Shown piece by piece: positions 24,984-34,673 of a stretch of 63,263 nt of DNA. Origin of the DNA: Abditibacteriota bacterium (GTDB taxonomy: Bacteria; Armatimonadota; UBA5829); contig JAFSVJ010000006.1 in the NCBI GenBank assembly GCA_017445025.1, forward strand, positions 1-63,263, written 5' to 3'. The notes under the pieces are model-generated. The model saw only the letters and a list, made by a program, of their open reading frames with translations. It did not search any database and was not told the origin of the DNA. A program made the position numbers and the translations under genes. Position 1 is the stretch's first letter; every line of letters begins with the position of its first letter.

Positions 24984-26303
24984 TTAATATAATACAATAT
25001 TTTTAAATTCTCTCAAAGTTTCTTCACGGTTAAGTTTCTCAATAGAAGGACTATAATAAATATCAGTATCTTTGCTTATATACACTTTAAGCTTTATTTC
25101 ATCCTCACCAAGGATAAAATTCTCTATTCTGTTATTAACAGCAAAATGGGCTACATTTATTTTTTTAACACTTGAAGGTATTTTTATACTATTTAAACTA
25201 TTACAGATTCTAAAGGCAAGGGGTTCATATCCGTCTTTAATTTCAAGCAAAGTATTCGGTAAATTAATATCAGTGACTTTATTACAATTAAAAAAAGCCC
25301 TGTTTGATATTATTTTTGTTCCCCTATAAACGTTTACAACACCTTTTTTTCCTTCAGGACAAAGAAATAAAATCGATTTATCTTTTGAATATAAAACACC
25401 TTTGACAGAAGAAAAATATTTATTATCACTTGAAACATTGATATTTTCTAATTTTACACAACCATTAAGAGCTTGATCACTTATAATTTCAACATTTTTA
25501 GGTATAGATATTTCTTTAAAACAAGAACAATTTAAAAAAGTATTCTCCGAAATTGCCTCTAAATTTATAGGCAAAACAATTTCTTCCAAACGTTTACAAC
25601 CTTTAAAAGCAGATCTTCCTATATATTTAACATTATCCGGCAAAACTATTTTTTCTAAATTATAACAATTATTAAAGGCATAGTCACCTATATATTTAAC
25701 ATTGGTTGAAATCAGAATATTCTTTAAATTTACACAGTTGTCAAAAGCACTGTCACCTATTTCAACTGTATTATCAGACATTTTTATCTCTAAAATCTCA
25801 TAATGAGATTTAAAGGCCTTAGGTCCAATAATTTTAACCTTATCCGGAATATTAACATATCCTGTTTTGGCTGAGTATTTTATTAATACGCCATTTTTGA
25901 TTTTAAAACCCAAACCTAAAAAATTATTAAAATTCCAAGAATAAAATAATACACCAAAAAACAAAAGAAAAATAAAAAAAACTATGGAAATAGGTAATAT
26001 CTTAGGCTTTATAAATAATAAAAAATCCTCAAATAAGCGATCGTTAATATTATTCTCACTTTCAATTATAACCGATGAAGGCAACTGAGGAGATGTATTA
26101 TCACCCCTATTCTCAAAGTTTGAAACGTCAAAAATATTGTGACATTGCCGTGAATCGCAACCATATACAGAACATTTGTGGTTTTCTTCCCAGCAGTCTT
26201 TATGATAAGGACTACCGCATTTATTACAAATAACCAAATCACTTTTTATATTTAATATTTCAGTATGACAATAAGAACATATAATATTATCGTTGTTAGA
26301 CAT
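24984..26303 (-). CDS. Membrane protein: prokaryotic RING-like zinc finger plus BspA-type leucine-rich repeats
   Basis: This is a 439-residue protein with three parts. Residues 9-54 hold a zinc-finger pattern: C9-x2-C12, C26-x2-C29, H34-x2-C37, C44-x4-C49-x4-C54, with the GSPYHKDCW core typical of RING/PHD-like prokaryotic fingers. A membrane helix (PISIVFFIFLLFFGVLFYSW) spans ~107-128. About ten LRR_5/BspA-type repeats follow (VEIGDSAFDNCVNLKNI, KYIGRSAFKGCKRLEEI and similar), ~165-400. The finger would be cytoplasmic and the repeats outside. BspA-type repeats bind proteins or surfaces. The finger is repeated with identical spacing in the protein at 48136-48906. The link to the downstream dehydrogenase is unclear. 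Confidence 0.82.
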   Translation of the reverse strand: MSNNDNIICSYCHTEILNIKSDLVICNKCGSPYHKDCWEENHKCSVYGCDSRQCHNIFDVSNFENRGDNTSPQLPSSVIIESENNINDRLFEDFLLFIKPKILPISIVFFIFLLFFGVLFYSWNFNNFLGLGFKIKNGVLIKYSAKTGYVNIPDKVKIIGPKAFKSHYEILEIKMSDNTVEIGDSAFDNCVNLKNILISTNVKYIGDYAFNNCYNLEKIVLPDNVKYIGRSAFKGCKRLEEIVLPINLEAISENTFLNCSCFKEISIPKNVEIISDQALNGCVKLENINVSSDNKYFSSVKGVLYSKDKSILFLCPEGKKGVVNVYRGTKIISNRAFFNCNKVTDINLPNTLLEIKDGYEPLAFRICNSLNSIKIPSSVKKINVAHFAVNNRIENFILGEDEIKLKVYISKDTDIYYSPSIEKLNREETLREFKNIVLY

Positions 26304-26571
26304 TTATTTCACCGATAATAAAAAATGGGTAATTCCCATAAACATAAGTGGAGCCTTAACTCCACTATTTTATAAATTAAATTCCATCCCCCCGTCTTTT
26401 TGCTACGCAAAAATCCACCCCCCAATCTTACGATTAGGGGGACAAGCGGTGCATGTTCCATAATCAGCCTTAAACTTTAGAGCCCACCAACCAAAGTGGC
26501 AGAGAGTGCCACAATTTTGATTTTTGATTTTCTATTTTTGATTATAAATTTGCCAACGGCAAATTTATAAG
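26304..26571. repeat. Mosaic of hairpin repeats, including double-hairpin copy 3
   Basis: In order: an ATGGG/CCCAT mini-hairpin; the hairpin AGTGGAG / CTCCACT (26348-26366); the double-hairpin element in reverse orientation (26381-26443, stems TTTTTGC/GCAAAAA and AATC/GATT); a segment ACTTTAGAGCCCACCAACC with hairpin GTGGCA / TGCCAC; runs of the heptamer GATTTTT; and ATAAATTTGCC / GGCAAATTTAT (26545-26571), which overlaps the etfA stop and may serve as its terminator. Confidence 0.75.
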
Positions 26572-27758
26572 GCTCCGCGGGAGGCTTTGATTTTCTTAAT
26601 AAGCTCCGGTAAGACTTGCAAAGCGTCACCCACAAAACCATAGTCGGCATAGTTGAAAATATTAGCATCCGGGTCCTTGTTAATGGCAATAATTGTATCA
26701 CTTGAAGACATACCTGCCAAGTGTTGAACAGCACCGCTGATACCACAGGCTATGTAAATTTTCGGGCATACGGTTTTTCCCGTCTGTCCCACTTGGTGAG
26801 GATAGGGTATCCAACCCGCATCCACAGCGGCTCTTGAAGCACCCACTGCGGCACCTATTTCTGAAGCCAATTCTCTCAAAATTGAGAAATTCTCGGGACA
26901 ACCCAAGCCACGACCACCGGAAACTATAATGTTGGCATCAGTTAAATTCACGTTCTCCCCTACTGTCTCTATAAACTCAATAACTTTACTTCTTGAAGAG
27001 AACAACTCCGGCTTTGGTGTCAAGTTTATAATATTGGCTTTTCCGCTTTCTCGCTTTGGGGAAATTGGGAACACTTTATGACGAACCGTAGACATTTGAG
27101 GACGACTGTCAGGGCAAAGAATGGTAGCCATAATGTTTCCGCCGTATGCGGGACGAGTTTGATGCAAAAGACCGTCTTCCCCTATTTCCAAACCGGTGCA
27201 GTCTGCTGTTAAACCTGTATAAACGTTAATTGCCACACCACTCATAAAGGATCTACCTGTTGTTGTGGCACCTGCCAAAATAATATCAGGTTTATATTCT
27301 TTAACCACATCTGTAAATATTCTACAATATCTTTCTGCGTCAAAATCCTTAAGTTCGGGAGCTTGATAAGAATATATATTATCAACAGGATATTCGGAGA
27401 GCATATTCACGGCATCATCTATTTGGTCACCGAAAATAATTACAGATAATTCACAACCTTTGTCATCAGCAAGTTTTCTGCCTATACCGATTAATTCAAG
27501 AACAACTTCCGCAACCTTTCCGTTTCTCTGTTCACCAAATACCCAAACGCCTTTATATTGAGACAAATCTTCCTTGGATTGCTTTGTAATAACTCTCTCA
27601 ATAGCGCCAAAAGGACAAGTGGATTCACAAGATCCGCACAGGGTGCAAAGGTCAAGGTCAACTGTTGCAATTTTATCAACTATTGTCAAAGCCTTTGTAG
27701 GACAAGATTTTATACATAAAGAACAACCTTTACATTTATCGGCATCTATCTTTAACAT
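26565..27758 (-). CDS. etfA: Electron transfer flavoprotein alpha subunit with N-terminal ferredoxin domain
   Basis: This is a 397-residue EtfA. Residues 1-60 hold two 4Fe-4S motifs, CKGCSLCIKSCP and CTLCGSCESTCP. After the alpha/beta domain comes the FAD domain (GGRGLGCPEN near residue 282; SRAAVDAGWIPYPHQVGQTGKTV; GISGAVQHLAGM; INKDPDANIF). Ferredoxin-fused EtfA occurs in electron-confurcating or bifurcating complexes such as the lactate dehydrogenase and caffeyl-CoA reductase systems of anaerobes. It pairs with EtfB: the start codon overlaps the etfB stop (TAATG), with ribosome binding site GGAGGTAAT. No acyl-CoA dehydrogenase or lactate dehydrogenase partner is in this window. Confidence 0.95.
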   Translation of the reverse strand: MLKIDADKCKGCSLCIKSCPTKALTIVDKIATVDLDLCTLCGSCESTCPFGAIERVITKQSKEDLSQYKGVWVFGEQRNGKVAEVVLELIGIGRKLADDKGCELSVIIFGDQIDDAVNMLSEYPVDNIYSYQAPELKDFDAERYCRIFTDVVKEYKPDIILAGATTTGRSFMSGVAINVYTGLTADCTGLEIGEDGLLHQTRPAYGGNIMATILCPDSRPQMSTVRHKVFPISPKRESGKANIINLTPKPELFSSRSKVIEFIETVGENVNLTDANIIVSGGRGLGCPENFSILRELASEIGAAVGASRAAVDAGWIPYPHQVGQTGKTVCPKIYIACGISGAVQHLAGMSSSDTIIAINKDPDANIFNYADYGFVGDALQVLPELIKKIKASRGAL

Positions 27759-28555
27759 TATATTACCTCCAACTTTTTGAATGTGTCAAATAAGGCGTTT
27801 ACAAGTTCATCGGTTTCGCCTTCAATTTTCTCTCCACCTGTTCTTGAAGGAGGTGTCATAACTTTAACAACTCTTGTGGGAGAGCCGTTAAGTCCCAATT
27901 TTTCTTTATCTGCATCCACATCATCGGCAGTCCAAATAATGGGAGTATATTTCTTGGCAGCCATTTTTCCTCTTAAAGAAGGAGTTCTCGGCTCATTTAT
28001 TTCTTTAACAACCGTAATAACAGCGGGGAGTGATACTTGGCAAACCTCATATCCGTCTTCCACCAATCTCTTTACGGTTAAGCTTTTATCTGTCAATTCT
28101 TTAATTTCCGCACCATAAGCAGCCTGTGCCCATGCAAGGTGAACTGCTATTCCGGGGCCTACTTGGCCTGTATCTCCGTCAATGGCTTGCTGACCGCAAA
28201 TTATGAGGTCCGCCCCTATTTTTTTACATCCGCAAGCAACCGCATAAGAGGTGCACCATGTATCGGAACCGGCAAAGGCTCTGTCACAGAGAATAACTCC
28301 TTCGTCAGCACCCAATGAAATAGCTTCTTTAATAGCACTTTCAGCTTGAGGAGGCCCCATAGTAATAACTGTAACCTTGGTTTCCTTTCCTTCTTTTGCT
28401 CTTCTTTCTTTAATTCTTACAGCTTCTTCCAAAGCATACAAATCAAAAGGGTTTATTTGAGTTCCGGCGCCTTCACGCATAAGTGTTTTTGTTTCAGGGT
28501 TAATTTTAACCTCTGTGCTGTCAGGAACTTGTTTTATAGCAACAACAATATTCAA
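27758..28555 (-). CDS. etfB: Electron transfer flavoprotein beta subunit
   Basis: This is a 265-residue EtfB. Landmarks are VAIKQVPDSTEVKINPETKTLMREG at the N-terminus, FDLYALEEAVRIKE, TVITMGPPQAESAIKEAISLGADEGVILCD, and the nucleotide-binding DLIICGQQAIDGDTGQVGP near residue 118, followed by KEINEPRTPSLRGKM. It forms a heterodimer with the ferredoxin-fused EtfA encoded directly downstream. In bifurcating ETFs the beta subunit binds the flavin that reacts with NADH. I cannot decide from sequence alone whether this pair bifurcates, though the DGDTGQVGP loop and the fused ferredoxin are compatible. Confidence 0.95.
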   Translation of the reverse strand: MNIVVAIKQVPDSTEVKINPETKTLMREGAGTQINPFDLYALEEAVRIKERRAKEGKETKVTVITMGPPQAESAIKEAISLGADEGVILCDRAFAGSDTWCTSYAVACGCKKIGADLIICGQQAIDGDTGQVGPGIAVHLAWAQAAYGAEIKELTDKSLTVKRLVEDGYEVCQVSLPAVITVVKEINEPRTPSLRGKMAAKKYTPIIWTADDVDADKEKLGLNGSPTRVVKVMTPPSRTGGEKIEGETDELVNALFDTFKKLEVI

Positions 28556-28669
28556 AATCGCTGACCTCTGTTAGTTTATTAATTTTTTAAAATTTATACA
28601 TATTTATTTTACCATAAATGGGCTTTTTTTTCAAGTTAAAAGATTTAGTCATAAATTCTATATTGTAAT

Positions 28670-28698
28670 TTGTTATTTAAATTAAAATATGATATAAT
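28670..28698 (+). promoter_or_regulatory. Promoter of def-fmt
   Basis: TTGTTA, 17 bases, TATAAT, 25 bases before the ATG at 28724, with ribosome binding site AGAGGAA. It is divergent from etfB. Confidence 0.8.
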
Positions 28699-28723
28699 AT
28701 ATATAGTAAAAAGAGGAATAATT

Positions 28724-29218
28724 ATGATCTTAGAAATTATAAAATACGGAAACCCCATATTAAGAAATAAAAGCGAAGAAGTTAAAGAACTGACCGGGGA
28801 CATAAAAACTCTTATTGAAAACATGAAAGAAACTCTTCTGTCTTCGGGAAACGGGATAGGTCTTGCCGCTCCTCAAGTTGGAATCAATAAAAGATTATTT
28901 GTATATTCTGATTTAGACGATGAAAAAGAGCCAAAGGATAGGCTTCATGCAATTATAAATCCGGTTATAAAGAAAAAAACGGGAAAAGAGATAGGTATTG
29001 AAGGTTGTCTCTCCATTCCGGGTATGCATGCTGAAGTTGAAAGAGCTTACAGAGTGGTGGTAGAAGGTATGAACGAAGACGGAGACATTGTTAGGATAAA
29101 GGCGGAAGAGCTTCTTGCCCGTTGTCTTCAACATGAATATGACCACCTTGAAGGAGTAATGTATATAGACATAGCAGAGCCGGAGACTTTAGAGCCCGAT
29201 GAGGAGAAAAAGAAATAA
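28724..29218 (+). CDS. def: Peptide deformylase
   Basis: This is a 164-residue deformylase that removes the N-terminal formyl group from nascent proteins. All three family motifs are present: GNGIGLAAPQVG (near residue 45), EGCLSIPG (near residue 92, with the metal-binding Cys) and QHEYDHLEG (near residue 136, HExxH). An upstream in-frame ATG is rejected because it would sit within the promoter; the chosen ATG at 28724 has AGAGGA eight bases upstream. The stop codon is immediately followed by the fmt ATG, the classical def-fmt arrangement. Confidence 0.97.
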   Translation: MILEIIKYGNPILRNKSEEVKELTGDIKTLIENMKETLLSSGNGIGLAAPQVGINKRLFVYSDLDDEKEPKDRLHAIINPVIKKKTGKEIGIEGCLSIPGMHAEVERAYRVVVEGMNEDGDIVRIKAEELLARCLQHEYDHLEGVMYIDIAEPETLEPDEEKKK

Positions 29219-30157
29219 ATGAACATAGTTTTTGCGGGAACCAGCTCTTTTGCTGTGGAAATTTTGAAATCTCTTTTAAATAATAATCATAATATTTTAT
29301 GTGTCATAACCCAACCGGACAAGCCTACAGGGAGAAAAAAGATACTGACTTCCGGGCCGGTTAAAATCTTTGCCCAAGAAAACAGCTTACCCATATTTCA
29401 ACCTATTAAAATAAACTCACCGGAAAGCCTTGAAAAGATAACAAGCTTCCCGGCTGATTTCTTTGTTGTGGCTGCTTACGGACAAAAAATAGGTAAAACT
29501 TTACTTGATTGGTCAATCCCCATTAATGTTCACGGCTCTCTTCTTCCTCTCCTTCGGGGAGCCGCTCCGATTCAATATTCTATTATAAAAGGGTTTAAAG
29601 AAACGGGGATAACCACCATGCTTATGAATGAAGGCATGGACACAGGTGATATGTTGTTAAAAAAATCCTGTCCTATAGACATTAATGACAACTACTTCTC
29701 ATTATCCGATAAATTGGCCCAGCTGGGAGCAGAGCTTATTATAGAAACAATTAATAACTTTGAACATATTACTAAAATCCCCCAAGATGATTCTCTTGCC
29801 ACTTTGGCAAAATCCATAAAACCGGAAGATACTCTTATTGATTTCACAAAAGAGGGGTTGGATGCCCACAATCTTATAAGAGGATTATACCCTAAACCAA
29901 ATGCCATATCTAAATTTAATGACAAAATTGTTAAATTTTTAGTTTCGGATTATATAGAAGATAGCAACAATCACAATCCCGGTGAAGTATTAAAAATATC
30001 AAAAGAAGGTATTACCATAGGCTGTGCCACAGGAGCTTTTTTGATTAAGGAATGCCAACCGGAAGGTTCAAAAGCCATGAAAGCCTATGATTTCGCACAG
30101 GGCAGACATATAAAGGTAGGAGATACTTTTTATAATGAAAATCATAAATCACTTTGA
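29219..30157 (+). CDS. fmt: Methionyl-tRNA formyltransferase
   Basis: This is a 312-residue enzyme that formylates initiator Met-tRNA with 10-formyl-tetrahydrofolate. The N-terminal catalytic domain shows FAGTSSFAVEILKSLL, CVITQPDKPTGRKK, AAYGQKIG, and the signature NVHGSLLPLLRGAAPIQYSI with catalytic N, H and a later D (MNEGMDTGDML). A C-terminal OB-like domain follows (GLYPKPNAISKFNDKIVKF). It directly abuts def with no gap, giving translational coupling. Its last 23 bases overlap the start of the rhamnosidase gene at 30135, an unusual neighbour. Confidence 0.97.
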   Translation: MNIVFAGTSSFAVEILKSLLNNNHNILCVITQPDKPTGRKKILTSGPVKIFAQENSLPIFQPIKINSPESLEKITSFPADFFVVAAYGQKIGKTLLDWSIPINVHGSLLPLLRGAAPIQYSIIKGFKETGITTMLMNEGMDTGDMLLKKSCPIDINDNYFSLSDKLAQLGAELIIETINNFEHITKIPQDDSLATLAKSIKPEDTLIDFTKEGLDAHNLIRGLYPKPNAISKFNDKIVKFLVSDYIEDSNNHNPGEVLKISKEGITIGCATGAFLIKECQPEGSKAMKAYDFAQGRHIKVGDTFYNENHKSL

Positions 30158-32552
30158 ACTAACAAAAAACCAAAATGATAACTTAATTTTCAATGAAAGA
30201 GGTTTATGGGACGCCAAATGGCTCTCCCACAAAAGTGCCGGGGCTGCCAAAAGCGGAGTTTATGGATATTTTCTCAAATTCTCCCTTAATAAAAAGGAAA
30301 CTCTAAAAGTTCATCTTTCCGCTGATAACAGATATAAATTCTATGTAGACAGTAAATTTGAAGGCTTTGGTCCGGAAAGAGGAGATAATGAAAACTGGTT
30401 TTTTGAAACCTACGAATTAAAACTATCTAAAGGTGAACATACTTTCTTTGCCTTTACTTGGTCTGTCTCTATAGATGACAACAGAAACTGCGCCCAATAT
30501 TCTTATAGGCCCGGCTTTATTTTAACCACAGAAGATTTACCTAAGGAGAAAGTAAACACAGGTTTTGCTCCTTGGAAAGTTATAGATCTGTCTAAGTTTT
30601 ATAAATGTGATCACACATCAGAGCCTTTAAATTATTGGTATATAGGCAACAGGCAAAGATTTTACGGAAAAGGTTTTCCCATAGGCTATGAAAAAGGTGA
30701 TGTGGGCAATTGGGAAGAACCTATTTCCATTGCTTTCGGCGAACAAAAAATAAACAGAATGGCAGGAGATATTTACACTCGTTGGTGGCTTCGTCCCGCC
30801 CTATTACCCATAGAATTCACCACGGCTCTTAAAGGTGCCTCTGTCCGATACGCAGAAAAAGGCAAATCCTACAAAGAAAACTGCACTATTAACCTTTCCG
30901 ATAATCATTCCCCTTCCGCAAAGAAAATTCAAAAACTCTTTGACGGAGAATGTGTCACTTTTCCCAAAAATACAAAAGTTAAAGCAATAGTTGATTTAAA
31001 CAACTATTATTGTGTTTATGTTAAAACCAAAACAGAAAAAGGCTTTGGCAGTAAGGTATATTTAAATTTTGCGGAAGGATTATATGAACCTAACCCCAAA
31101 GTAAATCATAAATGGGACATAGAAACCTTAAGCAAGGGAAACAGAGATGAAATAGATAAAAAAATTTTTCAAGGATATGGTGACAAAATCTTTCCCGGAG
31201 GTGGAAAAGATGAAGAGTTTGAATCTCCCTGGTGGATAAGCGGAAGATATGTTGAATTTTATGTGGAAACCAAGGGAGAGCCTTTAAATCTTTCATTAGA
31301 GCTGAAAGAATGTCACTTTGACTATAAATGGCAAGGGGATTTTAAATGTCCCGATAAAAAATATACAGACATCATACCTATAGCAAAAAGAAGTTTGGAA
31401 ATGTGCACCCACGAAACCTATATGGACTGTCCATATTATGAACAATTAATGTATGTGGGGGATACAAGAGTTGAAGCCCTGGCAACTTACACTTGGGAAA
31501 GAGACAGATATATTCAAAAAAAAGCTCTCGATTCTTTTCATATGTCTATTGGAGACTTGGGAATAACACAATCCAGATACCCAAGTTATAAAACCCAACA
31601 TATACCTCCTTTTTCTCTGTGGTATATTGCTATGCTTTATGATTACGCCATGTGGGGAGATGATTTGGAATTTGTTAAAAAACTACTCCCGGACACCCAT
31701 GGAATAATAGAATTTTTCTTAAGTAATCTTAATGAAGAAAATCTGTTAGTGTCTCCGAAAGGTTGGAACTTTTTGGATTGGACCGTGGGCTTTAAAAATG
31801 GTATGACACCAAACCACGATAAAGGCATCTCAGGCCAATATAATATCCATTTAATTTATACACTGGATATTTTATCAAAATTAGAAGATATTTTAAATGA
31901 ACCTTTGTTGGCAAAAAGACACAGAGAAATTGGAGACAGGATTTATAAGTCTGTTGTCAAAACCTTCTGGGATTCAAAAAAAGGTATGTTTGCAGACGAT
32001 AAAGAAAAAACCACATTCCTTGAACACACTCAATGTTTGGCAGTCCTTTCAGATCACGCCGAGGACAAAACCGAGAAGATGATGAAAGCTGTTTTGAAAG
32101 AAGATAAGAATATATACAGAACCACCATTTATTACAGTTTTTATCTTCACGAAGCTGCCAAAAAGAGTGGATATTTTGATATATTTAAAGACAAAATCCT
32201 GTTTTGGTCAAATCTCAAAAACCAAGGCTTTAAGACCACCCCGGAATGTCCGGAGCCTGCAAGGAGCGACTGCCACGCATGGGGTGCTCACCCCCTATAC
32301 CATCTCCAAACCGGTATTTTGGGTGTCACACCCAATGAACCCTGTTTCAAATCCGTTAAAATAAAACCAAATCTTTTGGATTTAGATAAGGTTTCCGGCT
32401 CTGTTCCTCATAAATTAGGGGATATTAAAATAGATTTATCTCAAAAGAGTGATAAACTGAAAGGCACAGTAACCTTACCCTATGGTCTTACAGGTATTTT
32501 TGAGTATAAAGACAAAACCATACAACTGAAAAGCGGTAAAAATATAATATAA
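30135..32552 (+). CDS. Alpha-L-rhamnosidase-like (GH78) cytoplasmic hydrolase
   Basis: This is an 805-residue protein without a signal peptide. The N-terminal ~390 residues hold beta-sandwich domains (LSADNRYKFYVDSKFEGFGPERGD). The catalytic (alpha/alpha)6 barrel begins near residue 415: ETYMDCPYYEQLMYVGDTRVEA corresponds to the GH78 core where the general acid lies. Later blocks are GLWYIAMLYDYAMW-like (FSLWYIAMLYDYAMW), NFLDWTVG, ARSDCHAWGAHPLYH and a C-terminal beta domain. It should release rhamnose or a related sugar from imported oligosaccharides. It overlaps fmt by 23 bases (ribosome binding site GTAGGAG inside fmt), so it is expressed from the def promoter. Confidence 0.82.
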   Translation: MKIINHFELTKNQNDNLIFNERGLWDAKWLSHKSAGAAKSGVYGYFLKFSLNKKETLKVHLSADNRYKFYVDSKFEGFGPERGDNENWFFETYELKLSKGEHTFFAFTWSVSIDDNRNCAQYSYRPGFILTTEDLPKEKVNTGFAPWKVIDLSKFYKCDHTSEPLNYWYIGNRQRFYGKGFPIGYEKGDVGNWEEPISIAFGEQKINRMAGDIYTRWWLRPALLPIEFTTALKGASVRYAEKGKSYKENCTINLSDNHSPSAKKIQKLFDGECVTFPKNTKVKAIVDLNNYYCVYVKTKTEKGFGSKVYLNFAEGLYEPNPKVNHKWDIETLSKGNRDEIDKKIFQGYGDKIFPGGGKDEEFESPWWISGRYVEFYVETKGEPLNLSLELKECHFDYKWQGDFKCPDKKYTDIIPIAKRSLEMCTHETYMDCPYYEQLMYVGDTRVEALATYTWERDRYIQKKALDSFHMSIGDLGITQSRYPSYKTQHIPPFSLWYIAMLYDYAMWGDDLEFVKKLLPDTHGIIEFFLSNLNEENLLVSPKGWNFLDWTVGFKNGMTPNHDKGISGQYNIHLIYTLDILSKLEDILNEPLLAKRHREIGDRIYKSVVKTFWDSKKGMFADDKEKTTFLEHTQCLAVLSDHAEDKTEKMMKAVLKEDKNIYRTTIYYSFYLHEAAKKSGYFDIFKDKILFWSNLKNQGFKTTPECPEPARSDCHAWGAHPLYHLQTGILGVTPNEPCFKSVKIKPNLLDLDKVSGSVPHKLGDIKIDLSQKSDKLKGTVTLPYGLTGIFEYKDKTIQLKSGKNII

Positions 32553-32580
32553 AAAAGGCAGGTTTACACCTGCTTTTTTT
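32552..32580 (+). terminator. Terminator of the def-fmt-GH78 operon
   Basis: GCAGGT / ACCTGC with loop TTAC, flanked by A- and T-tracts, directly after the stop codon. Confidence 0.88.
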
Positions 32581-32723
32581 TTAAACTGCGAAAAAACATC
32601 GGTTGTTAGATTCACCCTCCTTAAACTAAAATTAGCAAATCTGCAAATTTACGTTAGAGGTCTAATAATTTAAACCAACAACCCAAGTATTAGCTTCATA
32701 TAATAGAAGACATTTTACCTGAT

Positions 32724-34673
32724 TTAATCTATAACAAAGCCATAATTGTCTAAAATATAGGACACTCCGTGTTCTTTATCCATTGTCCAATCAGTCAATA
32801 TAAATTGCATACCAAATTTAAAATCATTATTGGGTTTTAGGATTTTAATGACAAATCTCTTAGGGGTTGTATCAAACTTCATATTTGTAGTGACATTGTC
32901 ATGAGGAGCATAAGTGCCATATTTATTTGACTCTTGAACTTTTTCTCCATCGATATACAATACAAAAGGAGAATTGGCACCTATAAAAATATTACACTCT
33001 GTTTCCTTATCAAAAACAATATTTCCCGTAAAATAAACCAAACTTTCATTTAACCTTAAGTCTAAATCCTCACATCTGATTATATCTTCGGCAACTTCTA
33101 TTTGATAAGGTTCTTCTTCAAATATATCTTCTTTGAAAAGTCTTTTTTCATCTAAATACTCTCTGTCCAAAAGGGTCCAATTGTGAAACATGCTCCTCGA
33201 GCAATCCCCGGGGCCTGCACAAGGATTATAGTTTTCCTTATGATTTCTAAAAGGACATATATCAAATTCCTCTTTGTTATAATAGTCCCAATATGGACCA
33301 TATACTTTCCACAAATGTGCTCCGGGAGTGCCTGTTTGGTAAGTGTAAACCTCTCCATCATCTGTTTCAAAAGTAATATTAATAAGATTTTTATTCCACA
33401 GAACATTACCCTTAGGAAAAACGTTTATATTTATGTCTATTTCGCTCATAGGAGGGATTTTGACGCGACACCTATCAATTGATAGGTTGCAGGAGCTTTC
33501 TGCCTTTATTTCGCCATATTGTGCGGTTTCTTTTTTGTTAATAACCTTAACAGTAATCTTTGCTCCTTCTTCTGTCAACACAAAGTCTTCACCATAAACA
33601 GTTTCAAAAGAAATCAGACTTTCTTCCTTTCTGCTTGCCATTCTCTTTTTAACTCTATCCATAACGTCAGAAGGGATATTGATGATTTCCAAATCTTTAT
33701 TTATGGTTAAAGAGGATTCAATAGCGACTTCGCAACAGGCTTTGGAAAACTCAAGAATAGTTTTGTCTTTAAAAGTAGTGTTTACATCACAGGTCAGATT
33801 ATCTCCGATTCTCTCTTTCCAGTCATTAGGAAGAGCATTGTTTCCCTTTATTGTTCCGATTAAGGCTGATGCAATACCACAGGTGCAGTCCACATCCCAA
33901 CCTAAATTAATGGTGCACAAGACAGCCTTTTTTATATCTAACTTTGAATAATATAAAGTCAGTAAAGCAAAGGCAAAGTTTATTCTTGCATCTGAGAAAT
34001 CTTCACATCCCCACCTACGAACAATTTCTATCCACATTGATTTAAGAGGTTTGTCAAGTTCTGCCAATTCCTTAACTTCAAGAGCTATTTTATATATATC
34101 TGACTGAGGATTTATAACACTTAAAGCTTTTTGGACTATTTCATCAAAATCATCTGTCACGTAAGCATAAGAAGTGCAGGCAGCCCAAAACATTTCGGCA
34201 TATACAGACTCCCCTATATGATCACTTGAACCATCCATTCTGGCATGTTCTCCCGCAAGTTCTATATTACAAGGGCTGGTGACACCCCAAACTTCAGCTC
34301 TTATGGGACAGCCTTGATCTTCAAACCAATAGGAATTATTAAACTTACCGGACAGAGGAGCGTGAATGCCTCTCTGTTCATTATTTAAAAAAGAACCGTA
34401 TTCACAGAAGTTATACCAGCATCTCTCTTTCCAATATTTAGCGATTTTTTCATAAGTAACTTTAGGACCCTCATTGAGCATCATATCCAGAAAGACAAGT
34501 TGTATATCTAAATCGTCATTGGGATATAATTTATCAGGCCAAAGCATATCCGGGTCATTAAAATCTCCCCAAGCTTTATGAGCTTCAAAAGGAGCACCAA
34601 GAACTCCCGCAATAGTTTTACCCACAAAAGTTCCATAGGTTTTATCTAATAAAACATTGTAATCCAATCTCAT
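32724..34673 (-). CDS. ADP-ribosylglycohydrolase-family protein with C-terminal beta-sandwich
   Basis: The start is set at the ATG at 34671-34673, which overlaps the SGNH gene stop as ATGA; the nine residues of the longer frame are dropped. The product has 649 residues. Residues ~1-330 are a DraG/ADPRH-type all-alpha domain with two acidic metal clusters: PNDDLDIQ (near residue 48) and GWDVDCTCGIASALIG (near residue 262). Residues ~365-460 and ~500-645 are beta-rich, ending in NIFIGANSPFVLYIDGEKVQE, which resembles carbohydrate-binding jelly-rolls. ADPRH-fold proteins of this shape in saccharolytic bacteria may act on glycans or ADP-ribosylated targets; the true substrate is open. Confidence 0.78.
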   Translation of the reverse strand: MRLDYNVLLDKTYGTFVGKTIAGVLGAPFEAHKAWGDFNDPDMLWPDKLYPNDDLDIQLVFLDMMLNEGPKVTYEKIAKYWKERCWYNFCEYGSFLNNEQRGIHAPLSGKFNNSYWFEDQGCPIRAEVWGVTSPCNIELAGEHARMDGSSDHIGESVYAEMFWAACTSYAYVTDDFDEIVQKALSVINPQSDIYKIALEVKELAELDKPLKSMWIEIVRRWGCEDFSDARINFAFALLTLYYSKLDIKKAVLCTINLGWDVDCTCGIASALIGTIKGNNALPNDWKERIGDNLTCDVNTTFKDKTILEFSKACCEVAIESSLTINKDLEIINIPSDVMDRVKKRMASRKEESLISFETVYGEDFVLTEEGAKITVKVINKKETAQYGEIKAESSCNLSIDRCRVKIPPMSEIDININVFPKGNVLWNKNLINITFETDDGEVYTYQTGTPGAHLWKVYGPYWDYYNKEEFDICPFRNHKENYNPCAGPGDCSRSMFHNWTLLDREYLDEKRLFKEDIFEEEPYQIEVAEDIIRCEDLDLRLNESLVYFTGNIVFDKETECNIFIGANSPFVLYIDGEKVQESNKYGTYAPHDNVTTNMKFDTTPKRFVIKILKPNNDFKFGMQFILTDWTMDKEHGVSYILDNYGFVID

